Part shown: positions 13,401 to 24,143 of the stretch, piece by piece
How positions within the stretch are numbered: the stretch's first letter is position 1
Layout of the letters: each line of letters starts with the position of its first letter
NCBI GenBank assembly: GCA_002633005.1
Contig: NMRA01000029.1
Span: 1,593,796-1,657,795 of the forward strand
DNA length: 64,000 bases
Direction of reading: 5' to 3'
From: Phoronis australis
Taxonomy: Eukaryota > Phoronida > Phoronidae
Made by a program: the position numbers and the translations under genes
Notes under the pieces: generated by a model
Told to the model about the DNA's origin: nothing
Seen by the model: only the letters and a program-made list of their open reading frames with translations
Databases searched by the model: none

Positions 13401-16400
13401 CTAATGCTTATATGAAGCTGAAATAAAGTCTGTCTCATTAGATACAATTTGTAATGACTTGGTGTGTTCGTGAGTGCAAATGTTTTGAGAAGCCAGCAAT
13501 GAATAAACCACTGCATTACAGGCTTTTGATGCAAACAAAGGTAATTGACCGGGCACCGAGGCCGTGTGAGCGCATGCTAATTCATTTTTTACTGACAGAA
13601 AGCTGTTTTGAAACAATTACTCGATTTTATATGCTATGGTCACATGTTAGGGGAATCTAGAAATACAAATACATTATTCAAATCATTGTTACTGTACAAC
13701 CTTTGCCCTGACGGTCTGTGGAAGTGGAACGCGACTTCGTGGCCCCCGACAAGTAAGTAGTTTTTCAGTTTCATGGCTAGTTCACATAAATAATTACGTG
13801 CACATTATTTCCTCGGCCCTCTATTATGGTCTTTTCGTGACTGAAGATTTAGTTTCCAACTCAAGCTGGTTTATGTTCGTGCCAGTCCCGGCGGCCGCGA
13901 CGGCCGGGCCTGATCGTGCCACTGGCCGGGATAACAAGCGTTTTGTGTGTTTAGAACTCCAAAAATCACAAGTATAAACAGCACAGATCTAGGTTCTCCT
14001 GTCTGTATTTCAGGGAAGAATACATCGAATTTATCTCCGAACAGACCCCAAATTCCTGCTACGGACCTTGGTAAATTGGCCTGCAGAACTTTGTAGGCTA
14101 CGGTGTGTCCAAATACCAGTAAATCCGTAACTGCGAAGTAAAAGAACACCTTTTTATAAGAACTCGGTGTATTTTTAAGGGTTTTACATCGAATTTTGAT
14201 GATTTATTGAAGTTAAACGATGAATTCAAGCGATCAGCTGACACCACTAACCCGTGCTGTGAACTGCTGAACAGACTGCGTGTGAAACCAATTACGTCAT
14301 TGGGTAATTTCAACACCTCCGTCTGCCGTCAGGTGTCAGGTAACGCAACCGAACCTGCCGTTATCGAGTAGAACTACTCGATCAAAGTTGGTAGAAAATA
14401 GATTGTTTTGGGGTGGCATTCTCCTTTAAAACCAAATAGATTCTGCGTTTAACTGACGCTAAACTGCATCTTCAAAGAAACTTAGACAATGACGCAAATG
14501 CAAAAAGACCCCGAATGTGTACTTGATTGTTCAATAAAATATCTGGAAGAACAGCTGTTTAATTGCTAGACTCGTACATCGCTTTATTCAACATTTGCAA
14601 CCAGCTTTCTTTTGTAACTTGTATGTAACATTTTGACTAAGACGAATGACATTTCACTGACCTCTCAAACGTCGGCTGTATTCAATGCATTAATTGCTTC
14701 CCGCACGCATAACTAATCTTTTAAATTGGGTAGCCCACCAGAATGTTTTGTTGCAAAAAACGGCATAGAATGTGCAGAACTCTAAATTTTGACATCGTCT
14801 ATTTAGCATTGTCAACTACAGTGTACCGTTCTTCCAGACATGACGTAGATATGCTCTTTTCTTTCATCATACAGCATGTCTTTCATAACTTCATAGTCGC
14901 CCAATGTTTGGGTCCTGAACGTTCTTTTCACTGTGACGTTTCTTATGTGGATCTAAATGAAAAATGTTTTGAGAATCTGAGAAAAAAGCTTTTACATCAG
15001 ACACATTATCCATAATTAGTCAATTCTGGCTCTAAAATATATTAAGAATTCAAATTTTAAACAACGACACTAAGCGTTTTTAAGAAGTTGTGAAGCAGTG
15101 TAAAATCTCTAGCTCGGAGGATTTATTCAAAAGGTCAAATATATGCTAACTGACAGCCAATTCAAACTTGAAACCCATAGTTGCTATAATCTTACATATT
15201 CCTCTTTTCTGATTGCATGAGTCCCCCAGGAAAAGTAATGTCATTCATAGAGTGTAAGGACTTCCAAAGCACCTCATTAAAGTGTTCGTGCTACTGACAT
15301 GCCGTGAGAACAAGATATTTTTGGCTGAAAAAAACAACATCAAGAAAGTCAAGGTCCTCATCTGTTTTCTTTTCTAACCACAGGCACGTCATAGCATTAA
15401 AGTTTTACCATTTTGTGCAGAAGTGCGATTTCTCGTTTCAGTTTGGTTCGGTATGGTATACTTTTTATCATTGTTTTTTTTTTCAAAATCATGTGATAGA
15501 CTTGACCAGTTAAAGGGTACCTTTTGGACGCAATTTTGACCACTTTACTGGTTCTCTAACTACATCCATATTTTCAAGAGATCTTGCATTCAACGTCTTG
15601 CGAAATGTTGGTGTTTCTCACTCATTTTGGAGGGCTGCTACGTTTCCTGTGGCTTGGAATATTTGTCAAAATTAAACTTTATGCGCATCTTTCCTACAGT
15701 TTTACTGATTTTGTTTTAACAAGAAATGACAAAAATAGGTTCTTGTATTTTGACTAACGAATATTTGTTGTAATGGGTCTCCTTTTGCCTGTATTTTGAG
15801 AAACCTTGTACGTCACTGACGTAGTCACGAAGGAAGGGGGTACAGCAGACCCCTCACCTTATTCATTGCATAAAGCCCCCCATTCGAAACTCCTTGATGT
15901 TTACGCTTGTCTCCTCAACCCTTTTTACAATGAAGTGCCCCAGACTGCCCTTCATGTCAGCCTTTCCCGGCTTAATAAAAAATTCGCGTTCGATTCCCAT
16001 TTTGAATACTTATTGCTACACCTGCTCTGAACATGGTTTTGATAAAGGTAATGAATGTAAGCAAGCAGAAACTATACTCACGTAGGGGTGTTCTTAATAA
16101 GGATATTATAACCTGGACAAGATCATTCGAAACTTACCTTCTTAAACACACCAGCTGTGGTGCCAGCGTACACAACTGTGTGTTTCTTTATTGTTTTGAC
16201 TGCAATCGAGGACAGCTGAGCATCCACCTCAAACTTCAGTGAAGGCTTCACAGCTATTTTACCCACAACGGGTGCGGAATTGGTGGGATTGAAAGGACTT
16301 GCATGTTCACCACAGGAAATGTCAGAGTAGTCCAGAATTTGAGTCTAAAAACAATTGTGTTGTATGTCAGTGCTTTCATCTGTGTGAAAAATACACGCGG

Positions 16401-17981
16401 TCGGGTACTGTTGCTGACATTAATCCGAACTATTACTCGTACGCTTAAACACATGGGTTGTACAAGTAAATTGACCAATAGACCAATGAAATCGCCGAGG
16501 AGTGGGAGAAGGGCGAAGCAAAACAAAGTAAAGTTTAGGTACGGTTTAACATTGTTCTACTTTTAAAAACTTCATTTTGACATTTGGAATCATGTCGAAA
16601 AATATCGCATCCTATTTCTGCCATGGCAGTGGTAGTCCACAGCACAGGACTGGAACTCTGACATTGGAAACCCAATACAGTCAATACAGACGAGAAAACA
16701 ATCTTGTTTGTTTCTACAGAAATATTTAAAAATTACAAAATTCGCTCAGTCTACCTGACGTTTATGGTCACCTTACTGAAAAGAATTTGCATTGATACAT
16801 TCTCTGTTTAGGAAACATTCTCGTTTCATCTGTTAAAACATATTGCATTCATCACTAAAGCTGTCATTGTCATGGCCATCGCAAAATTTCGAGACCAGCA
16901 GTTTGGATCGAAATATTTTGAAAGTAGCTAAATAGAATATTAAACATTTAATGAAAATGTTTACCTTTTCACACGTTTTTTTGGTATCCTTATAGAAAAA
17001 GGCGTAGGTAGGTCCTGCGTTTAGGTAACACGCATTACCATTTTCGTTGATCTTAGCAGTTATGTTCCCAAATCTAAAGACACAAATGGCTGACCTGTCT
17101 GTAACTCCATTCTTGTGGAACACAGTCACTAGAACATCGTGACCAGATCTGATCCCTATTGCCGAGGCAAGATCACTTCCAAGTTTAGTTACGGTTCCCG
17201 TTCGCACAGTGTCATAAACAGTGGATCCAATGTTACATTCCATTGGTATTTCTATGTAGGAATTGTACCCTATATCATCGTCACATATTCGTGCAATCTT
17301 AGGAATCCATTCAGATTGCTGAAGAACAGTTTGAACAAAGAGTAAATACGTGTACTTGTCCTTGTGGAATCCAAAGTTGTAGGAAAACGTTGGGAATGGT
17401 GTTGATAAAACTAGCTTGCTAGAGCCAACTATATCTAGCTTGTCAACGTTCCTAGTGGAAATCGCTGGTATATTTCCTCTTTGATATCCACCAGTCCAGG
17501 TAGCTCCGACACAAATGGCCTCTTTGTCAGGGATGACAACAGCAACAGTTGATGCTTCTGGCGTGCTGGCTGCTACCATTGTCTCAATTCTTCGATCAGC
17601 CATGTAGTCACTTATGTTGCTCAGGCGACGGACCTCACATGTCCCCTGTCGAACATTCCCGCAAGTAATGAGCGTATGGTTGTGCACTGCTAATATCTTA
17701 TTGTGGTTGTCTGTCATAACACCATATGTACAACTACTTGGTGAACAGTCTTTGCTGTCTATGACAGGTCCAGTTGACACATTCTGCAGCACAGTCAAGT
17801 CACTATCAACCACGTACACATGGTTGACTGCACCGACGGCAAGCCTTCCGTCATTGAGCTTCGTTATATGGTTCAATAATGTGGGCGTCTCTAGCACATT
17901 ACACTCCCCCACAGCCGCCAGGAACATTACGATTCCCGCCAAAAGAACAGATGACGTGTTTTTTCCGAGTAAAATGCACAT
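1257..17981 (-). CDS. Plexin 1 (N-terminal part; signal peptide, Sema, PSI1, start of IPT1); runs off the left edge
   Basis: Plexin-family semaphorin receptor, a type I membrane protein. Visible exons: 17981-16965, 16344-16138, 14952-14827, 8890-8790, 2909-2771, 1401-1257, about 578 residues. All junctions are GT-AG and in frame. Residues 1-25 form a signal peptide with a hydrophobic core (SVLLAGIVMFLAAVG). The Sema domain spans about 26-450 with characteristic segments NHVYVVDSD, DISCGEH, VVYAGTTAGVFKK and EHIYVMSG. PSI1 follows (C-x5-C-x2-C and DPHCGWC). The end is the TCVFG and VRCETP region typical of the first IPT-like domain. The open frame extends upstream of the chosen ATG without another ATG, and the chosen ATG directly precedes the signal peptide. 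IPT2-6, membrane and cytoplasmic parts would lie left of the window. The paralogue sits just upstream at 24057-60443. A/B subtype cannot be settled from this part. Confidence 0.93.
1402..2770. other. Intron of plexin 1, no recognisable content
   Basis: AT-rich sequence with no ORF above background and no repeat that I can match to other parts of the window. Confidence 0.5.
2771..2909 (-). CDS. Plexin 1 exon 5: end of PSI1 and start of first IPT-like domain
   Basis: 139 nt; the first base completes the split Lys codon, then CSLESECKAAGVSKKWYSYD. Acceptor tttccag, donor gtgagt, ends in phase 0. It continues [13 protein letters not shown]. Exactly the length of the corresponding exon in plexin 2. 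Confidence 0.94.
4530..4865. repeat. Dispersed repeat family 2, copy 1
   Basis: Shares long similar blocks, in the same order and orientation, with about 38800-39335: 'cttcattctcggggaactt', 'aatctcccgcc...cacagagcag', 'gagataaatcctc...aaattc' and 'ttgacattt...tcgatctc'. No coding content is seen. The family is not one I can name. Confidence 0.7.
6150..7280 (+). mobile_element. Degenerate LINE reverse transcriptase (CR1/Jockey-like), antisense in a plexin 1 intron
   Basis: Non-LTR retrotransposon remnant. Conserved reverse transcriptase blocks appear in shifting frames: ILEDGQQTFRRNHSWE near 6284, LDVLILDFSKPFDVVPHQRL near 6395-6450 (usual form DFSKAFD), LRLFADECLIYCK near 6631-6665 (usual form FADD), and SKANRNLGCLRRNLK followed by a YASVSWDPHTQ-like end near 6910-7040. 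The usual FADD Asp pair reads AD-E, and several stops and frameshifts break the frame, so it is dead. The 5' end is not resolved; no target duplication was found. Confidence 0.85.
8074..8212 (-). repeat. MITE-like inverted-repeat element, copy A
   Basis: Ends are inverted: 'gttacgataggacct' at the left and 'aggtcctatcgttac' at the right. Read on the minus strand it matches copies B (49488-49630) and C (54760-54926) along its length, including 'acgagattac' and 'gaacacgtgact'. Short, non-coding and with terminal inverted repeats, so a miniature DNA transposon is likely. Confidence 0.75.
8790..8890 (-). CDS. Plexin 1 exon 4: PSI1, first part
   Basis: 101 nt, starts in phase 0 and ends with two bases (AA) of a split Lys codon. 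It reads YECNKFTSC, HECISARD and [10 protein letters not shown], the cysteine core of a PSI domain. Same length and phase as the PSI1 exon of the paralogue at 60343-60443. Confidence 0.95.
9117..10729. mobile_element. TTAA-flanked DNA transposon, deletion derivative (THAP element 1)
   Basis: Terminal inverted repeats 'TTAAAGGAGCATGCCACCC' at the left and 'GGGTGGCATTCTCCTTTAA' at the right, with TTAA at both ends as the likely target duplication. It is an inverted, shorter copy of the 11189-14429 element: 9117 to about 10320 matches 14429 to about 13195, and about 10330-10729 matches about 11600-11189. About 1.6 kb of internal sequence is missing at the junction near 10325. It retains an ORF remnant on the plus strand with SLSFKGYQFEQEYSDEEI then ERRREQAQ, and on the minus strand a broken THAP sequence near 10300-10560. 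TTAA plus THAP suggests a Kolobok-like family; P-like is the alternative. Confidence 0.85.
11189..14429. mobile_element. TTAA-flanked DNA transposon carrying a THAP-domain ORF (THAP element 2)
   Basis: Left end 'TTAAAAGAAAATGCCACCC' and right end 'GGGTGGCATTCTCCTTTAA' are imperfect inverted repeats with TTAA at both borders. A THAP ORF lies on the plus strand at 11352-11666. On the minus strand around 13260-13150 is a second ORF remnant with the motif GYQFEPEYTGQEILERRREH. No transposase catalytic domain could be recognised, so it is probably non-autonomous or decayed. It sits with element 1 in the intron between plexin 1 exons 3 and 4. Confidence 0.85.
11352..11666 (+). CDS. THAP zinc-finger protein encoded by transposon
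   Basis: 104 residues from ATG to stop. An N-terminal THAP domain (C2CH zinc finger) is clear: MNAATLRCIVPACPHYEAAK gives the first cysteine pair, FFRLPPEPEMLRKWL the FP-x-(6)-W core, and LRVCGRHFVDSDF the second Cys and His. The family's AVPTIF box after the finger is not intact (IHLTDVADI). THAP domains bind DNA and often serve as the N-terminal part of transposases; here only this part is present, so it may be a first exon or a truncated protein. Confidence 0.8.
   Translation: MNAATLRCIVPACPHYEAAKKAGISFFRLPPEPEMLRKWLAVVKNERYAVNSKYEAVKHLRVCGRHFVDSDFSDEFRLTKELSIHLTDVADIKIQSEAHCDKQS
14430..14826. other. Rest of plexin 1 intron 3, no recognisable content
   Basis: Non-transposon part of the intron between the right end of THAP element 2 and exon 3. 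Nothing recognised. Confidence 0.4.
14827..14952 (-). CDS. Plexin 1 exon 3: end of Sema domain
   Basis: 42 codons, phase 0 at both ends, acceptor catttag and donor gtacac (weak but GT). It contains EVMKDMLYDERKEHIYVMSG, matching the last Sema strand 'D-M-x-x-D-x-x-x-x-x-x-Y-V-M'. Joined to the next exon it gives YVMSGRT-LHKLQTYEC, the expected Sema to PSI linker. Confidence 0.9.
16138..16344 (-). CDS. Plexin 1 exon 2: Sema domain
   Basis: 69 codons, phase 0 at both ends, acceptor ttttag and donor gtaagt. It reads TQILDYSDISCGEHASPFNP and later SIAVKTIKKHTVVYAGTTAG. This is the late Sema blade with the conserved pattern of a hydrophobic strand, 'V-Y-A-G-T' and 'G-x-x-K-K'. It joins exon 1 directly, without a missing stretch relative to the plexin family. 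Confidence 0.93.
16965..17981 (-). CDS. Plexin 1 exon 1: signal peptide and most of Sema domain
   Basis: Codes for residues 1-339, ends in phase 0 and is followed by donor gtaaac. Start ATG at 17979-17981 with A at -3. The signal peptide ends near VGEC. The Sema propeller begins with a LxNHITKLNDGRLAVGAVN-type strand. Several NxS/T glycosylation sites are visible (NVS, NHT, NIS, NIT). One large exon for most of the Sema domain is also the usual plexin gene structure. Confidence 0.93.
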
Positions 17982-18284
17982 TTTTACGAAATGTGTGACA
18001 TGCAGTAGCCTACACCCCTCTAACAACGTACTTTAGGATATAGTCGCTCTGGCGTAAGTTCGAGTCTGAAAATAAACTTAATAAGGTAAAGTACATAATA
18101 GTCTTTGATAAATTAATTAAAATTTAAGTTTCAAGCTACAATAATCTATGTGCAGGGCTTTTTCTTTCGTCTTAAGTTATAAATGTGAAATAAATCGATT
18201 AAATGTATAAAACACACAATAGCGACGTCGTCTTGTACTAGCAAATGGTTTCTGTCAGGTGAAGCGGTCCAAATCTCTACAAAT

Positions 18285-18378
18285 CGTGGTGGTGCAGCGG
18301 TAAAGCTTGCGCGCTCTATTCGCCAGGTCGAGAGTTCGAGTCTGTGTGTTTGACACGTTCTACTTGTTTTTTTTTTCT
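18285..18378 (+). repeat. tRNA-derived SINE head or tRNA pseudogene
   Basis: A box-like 'tggtgcagcggtaa' (18289-18302) and B box-like 'gagttcgagtc' (18331-18341) have the spacing of an RNA polymerase III internal promoter. A run of T from about 18366 could act as terminator. A clean cloverleaf with paired acceptor stem is not evident, so a SINE or tRNA pseudogene is likelier than a working tRNA gene. Confidence 0.55.
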
Positions 18379-21300
18379 TGGATGATACTTCAGGAATCAA
18401 CAAAAATGCTTTATTTTTAGAGGAAAAAACAGAAAAAAAATTCCTGGCCGGACCTCACCCCATGCGGTGCTATGTGCATCTATAATCGTGCTTTGCGCAA
18501 ATATTTACAGACAAAATGTTGGGCCCTCCTTGTGATATCCTAGATCCACCACTGTATGAGAATAACTTTAGATGACGTATACGTGATAGAAAACTGTTAG
18601 TTTATTTATCATCGTTTTTGCTGACAAATAAATGTCCAGTTGGCTTTGAAACAATATCTACGTGCAGTTTTGCCGAGTTGCTTACGTGATACAATAAGAC
18701 CTGTGTAATGACGATTCTTCGGCAAAAACACGGTATATTATGGTACGTGCTGCCTGTTTTCCCTTTTGCGGTTTACTTAACCTCTGAAAAGATATTTAAG
18801 CATATTTGATGTCTAAGAATTTTCAGGTTTGGTGTTAAACAAAGCACTGAGGACCATACGAATGGATATTGGCATTTTAAACCATAACAAATGTTTTGTA
18901 ATTAAATATGAAGTGGAAAATTCGGCAAAACAAATAAGTTATTCTGGTACCTTATAATTAGCGATAAAGACAAGATCAATGGCACTCACATATATGAACT
19001 AATTTAGAGACAATTGCATTGATACATGTTTCAACATTGGCAGAAATAAACACTCAAAAATGTAATGTAAAGGATTAAGTTAACTGTCTATACCTTTTAA
19101 AAGAAAAACATAGGATTTTCAGAAATATGGTAAGCAAAGTCTTGGTTCATAAGTTGTGTGTTGCTTTCCAGATTACGTACGAGAGATAACTGGGTTAATT
19201 GCGTGCCGTTATGTTGAAAGTTACAGTGCACAAATATGAGCATTTGGTGAACGATCAAACTTTCTTTAATGCAAGTTATTGGAAGTGACATACATAGGTA
19301 ATAATGAAGACGAACAGAAAGGATATCGTTGCACTTCCATCAGCCAAACCACCAAGTCGGTTTTCAGTCTCTAAAGCGTTTCGAAGTACTGAAATGTTTC
19401 TTAAGTTTTGTTTAGTCCTTTTGTTATATTATACATGTACTACGGATCTGCACTGTTAAACAAACTGAAAAAATGATCCAAGGAAATAGTTTGTAGACGC
19501 GGGGTAGATATAGAACACATTAACCATTATGCGATCTGGCACGATTAGACGAGGTTATTGTCAATGACAGAAAAGACACAAATAAATGGTAGTGATATAC
19601 TCACGCTGATTTTACAATTTTGGTATCGGGAAATGTATAATGCCAATGTAAGTTCTGGACAATAAAAACAAACACGACGAAGTCTATTTCAATCTGTTAA
19701 CAAGATAACATGGCAAAAATACCGCCATTGCGATTGTTACGCCTTCAAAATTTTAAAAGTTAGTTGACATAACTGAAAGTGAAAGAGAAACTTAAAAATG
19801 ACTGAGACTCTTTAGTCAAAGATCCTAAAATTTGCTGAGTTTAGTTTGTAACACTATAAAACTAAAATACGAACCCACTGGAACATGATGTTCAAGTTTA
19901 TACCAATCTGTTATAGTTAGGACCATACCACCATAGCTTAATAAAAAGGCATGTATTCATAGGAAAATAATTAAAGCAAAGGTTATTTTTCACGAAAATT
20001 CAAGAATAAATCTCCCTAACAAAGTACATGCATGTCATATTTTTGTGGTTTCGCATTCTTTTGTGCATCTTTAGAGTTTTTTATAAAAAACCATAATCAC
20101 TTTAGAATCTATTTTTGATAGCCTCTCAAGCAAAAGCAGGATTTTAAAATCAATTCCCAATAGCGTTCTGAAGAGCAGGCTGGGCGTGCATTTGGATATG
20201 AAAGAGTAAAGTGTCGCGTTTTCAAAAGAGCATGATGGAGTTCCATACCATATTCCTTGACAGTATGTTTCCTTATAGAGTCCATTTGGCGGTGAAGGTC
20301 CGAAGTTAGTATAGGAACCCAGAAAAAAATTGAAACAAGACCATAACTGGTTGAGGGAAAGAAAGAGACTGTTCATATCGCAACCATGATTGGAAGCAGT
20401 ACAATGACCTCAGTTGTCTATTTCCTCAGAACACTTAGGATATCGTTTCTAATTGGTTGCTGCACAATAAAAGTCAAGATGCCTTAATCTTGTGCATAGC
20501 CCATAACATAGGACGAAGCTAGACAAGTTTCGACAAATTTGCGTTAAAATCAGCTGCAGAGTGATACCGAGAAAGTGAGCCATAAAATGTACATGTATCT
20601 TATTATCTCCTTGCACGAATCCCACTTGAGAAATAAGTAATGTCGTTTTGGGGGTCCGTATAATCTATCTAAACCTTGATAGTGTACTAGACTACTTTGT
20701 ATTCGGTCAACGCATTGAAGCGAGGTGGTGGTTTGATACGTAAGAGAGCAATGGGCTATTTATCAAAACAACGACGTAAACACCTAGTATAGACATGCAA
20801 TACTAGAATAAACGCGCGTGAAATCAATGTCGAATTTAGGGAGAGGATTAATACACCAACATTCCAGGTAACAGCCTTTCAAAACAACAACTAGGAGCTA
20901 CAACTAAATAGCTATTGCTACAGCGAGGGACGGGGGACGCTACTGTTTTGATTGGTACATGGCGTGTGTCTCGGAGAACTTAAACAGACTTTCCGTGAGT
21001 TGGTACGATAACTGAAAACGCAAACCCCTTCAGACAATTACCACTATCAAATGCATCTGTTTGTAAAAATGAAACTTCCATGAAGCCATGCACTCTGAAG
21101 TGGTGCGCATAATCCGATCATGTGTACGGTTTGAAAACGCCCTTGGTTAAAGTTTTTATAATGACAAAATAAATTCTATATTGGGTGTCGTCTGTAAAAT
21201 TCTATTGCAAAAAGGTAATTGGCTTATCCCGACCACTACACCACGTATGCAAGCTTTCTACGACCGTGACACACTCGACCGTCCTATGAACACTTTGACT

Positions 21301-23049
21301 GCAGTCTCGCATAAAATCGTTTACCTGCCGATCCGACTCCCGAAACTTGATAGACTTCAAATGAGAATTTTCAGAATCATGTGGATTCTGGTTATCGTAG
21401 TTATAAAATTTTGACTGGAATCTAAGCAGATCCGCCTACCTCATCCTTGTAAACCGATAAGACGCTCGAGTATCTCGGATACCAGGAAATTTACTCACAC
21501 ACCACTTCCTCGTCGTTTGTTTGCTATTGGTGGCCATTTATACCAAACACTCACTTTAATAATTGTCGAATTGTTAAGGTGTTTACTTATGACCTGTCAA
21601 TGTGCCGGATAGTATCGTCTAATAAATCACACGGTATACATTACACCCGTGATCAAATTCAATTGTCGGATTTTGAGGCTGTAAACAGAAAATACATAAC
21701 ATGGGTGGCTCAAACAGTGCTACGCAAGATTTAAGTCCAGGTCTTTCTAGCTATGAATTAGACATGCAGTCGTGACCAAATTCAGTTAAAGATGCGTAAT
21801 CAAGTCCGGCTGGCAAAAAAAAAAAAACTAACCTGTCGCAACTAAAAGCCAATTGTAGCCATACAACTTTTGGTTAGTCGATGTGTCCGTGGGTGTAATT
21901 GGCTTACGATATATGAAGGTTGCTGTCAGGTTTGGCTGTGTTATCAAATTGTGTGTGGTGATAACAATAACGACGCTTAACAGTGACGGTCTGAAAAGAC
22001 GGCCGATATATAAAAGATGACCTAGTTGAAAAGGTAAATAAAGGCTCTGCAAAATTACGACTAATATTCTCAATGCAAATATAACACTGAGCTGTACACG
22101 TCAATCCCACGACAGGACCTGTGGGAGACTACCATTTTTACACACACATTCACGCTACCGTACTTTTTTAAGTTTAAGTACATAGGTCAACGAATTTGTT
22201 GCATTGTGGATCGTCTAAGCTTTTTTGATGTTTAATATTACCAAGCGCAGAATGCTCGCACGTAAGGTGATCTCGCGTGTACCCTCACAGAGGTCAAGTT
22301 TACGCTTAGTAGTCGAAGCAGTCTGCACGGGCGGCCTGTGACCCAACTGCAACCACCGGGAAAACAATGGCCACATGCAGCCGCATCATTTAAAAGTTTT
22401 ATTTGAAGAATTTGAGATTTTTTATTGATAAAAGAGCTCGACTAAGAGTAACATGGGTCACCAAAGCGTAAACGCATGATGAAGAAAACGGCACGCGGCG
22501 GTTGAAGACTTCGTGCAGCCATGCATAAATAAGGCGGGGCCGCGTATAGTGATACCAGGTCGTGTTCGCGTTAGAGAAGGATCCATTTCACTGAATCACC
22601 AACTCACGTAGCCACTGATGTAAACTTTCTAATATTAAAATCCTTACTAGTTTATGCATTGATCCTGTTTAATATAATGTATATATTAAAGCATCGCCCT
22701 TCAATGTAAAACCATTCAGTAATTACATTTTGTAAAAAGTGTACCCTTTGGCTTGGTAGTGCCTACCCTGGTCAATATGAAATACAATGAAAAAACACTG
22801 TTTTACCGGAATCTGGCGGTTGAAAAGAGTATCTAAGTGGCATGTCGCGTATAGGCCTATATCGTCTACGGACGTATGGTGAACCAAATGGGATTGAACT
22901 TGAAGTCAATCGAAGGATGGCAATCACGGAACCCGGCATAATACGGACCGCACCAAATATGGGTATTCAACGGAGCGTGTCACTGCCGGAGAACTTATTA
23001 TAGACAACGCTTTATAGATTCAGCCAGGTGAAGTCTCTTCTTATTTCAG

Positions 23050-23480
23050 ATCTAGATAAAGATACAGATAAAGATGAACTTTATTACATCTCCCTTCAAA
23101 AGTACATACACATGATAAAAACAGAATAAGTGCATTTACAGACACGCTAGAGACCACTATAAAATCATAAAAACTATATGAGCATTACTTTAATTTAGTA
23201 CTCAACGGCATTACCCCTATTTTCTAAAATTAAAACGCAGGTCTTGGCAATCAATCGCATATCTCTCACACTATTAGAACGCACACATCATTTAAATATA
23301 TAAGATTGACATCTAATCGATTAAACAAATCTGATCTAAGGTCAGAGTAAGCTGAACATTGTATCAAAATGACTTCCTGAAAAACAATGGTCACTTCTTA
23401 AAATTAAAGCAGAAAGCCTTCGCAATTTATTAGTAGCATGGAGATGCATGCAGATATCATTTTGTGAACAGATTCAGGGC
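23050..23480 (-). mobile_element. Probable LINE 3' tail
   Basis: Minus-strand reading includes CSAYSDLRSDLFNRLDVNLI and YLNDV (about 23362-23284), similar to the 'C-P-x-Y-x-D-L-R' ending of many non-LTR retrotransposon ORFs. Beyond it the minus strand ends in a short repeat of 'tatcttta' type units (about 23050-23075), as LINE tails often do. Broken by stops; the family is uncertain. Confidence 0.4.
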
Positions 23481-23961
23481 CGGGTTTCATATCAAGTCTT
23501 TCTGTTCGGAGATGTACAGACTCCAGGGGGGCTAATCCAGTCCTGAGAACATATGACCCACGCCTCTACATCTCAGTTTTTATCTTTACAAACGTTCGGT
23601 GGAATCCATTTTCAGGGTACCGTTCATTATCTTTCTTGCGCCTAGAAAACTCTAATCAAAATCACGTTCTAGAACGCACGGTAATATCTCACGCAAACTC
23701 CCAAAAACTTGTTTTTTACCAAGGTCGTAGCCTAGGTCCCAGCGTTGCTGAACTCTACAAAGGCTTCACACGGTCGCAAGGACTTTGGTTTCGCCACCAC
23801 TGTTCCTTACCCAAATTTTGCAAGGAAGGTTCCCTGTGGCCGCGAGACAAGAACAATGATTTGTGAGGGCTCCTAAGCTGTAATTATGTTAAACAGCTTA
23901 GTAGATAATTGTGCACTCTCACAACTTTTGTTGTAATGCTGTCCAACACGATACATCCTAG

Positions 23962-23967
23962 TTTAAT
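23962..23967 (-). promoter_or_regulatory. Possible poly(A) signal of plexin 2
   Basis: ATTAAA on the minus strand about 90 nt after the stop codon, followed by a GT-rich stretch. A single hexamer in AT-rich DNA is weak evidence. Confidence 0.3.
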
Positions 23968-24056
23968 ACTTCAAAGACAACAGAAGCACTCGAAATTAAT
24001 AGATATGGTCCAAAGGCTCCAAACGTCAGTCAGCCATTGTTTGTGTATCTCCAACA

Positions 24057-24143
24057 TTAATTGTATACAGCAGACTTCACTCGTTCCAGTTTCTGTGGCA
24101 GTTGCGCCTTTGTAACAACAGAGTCTTCTAGTGCCGATGTGAT
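24057..24143 (-). CDS. Plexin 2 exon z: C terminus and stop codon
   Basis: 28 codons and TAA, acceptor ttttttcag. It reads [20 protein letters not shown] then RVKSAVYN. The family ends with a similar 'L-x-x-x-L-E-x-V' helix. No PDZ-binding 'T-D-L' end. Confidence 0.9.
   Translation of the reverse strand: MTSALEDSVVTKAQLPQKLERVKSAVYN

Larger units (their letters stand above)
17982..24056. other. Intergenic region between the two plexin genes
   Basis: About 6.1 kb between the plexin 1 start codon and the plexin 2 stop codon. It should hold the plexin 1 promoter and 5' UTR and the plexin 2 3' UTR, but I see no convincing TATA box or CpG-rich island. Recognised content is limited to a tRNA-derived unit (about 18285-18378) and a probable LINE tail (about 23050-23480). 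ORFs of up to 101 codons (for example minus 20071-20376) have no recognisable motif. Confidence 0.6.

Noticed and set aside
17614-18036. 140-codon plus-strand frame
   Set aside because: Antisense shadow of the Sema exon of plexin 1.
20071-20376. 101-codon minus-strand frame in the intergenic region
   Set aside because: No recognisable domain, no splice or promoter support; expected by chance in AT-rich DNA.
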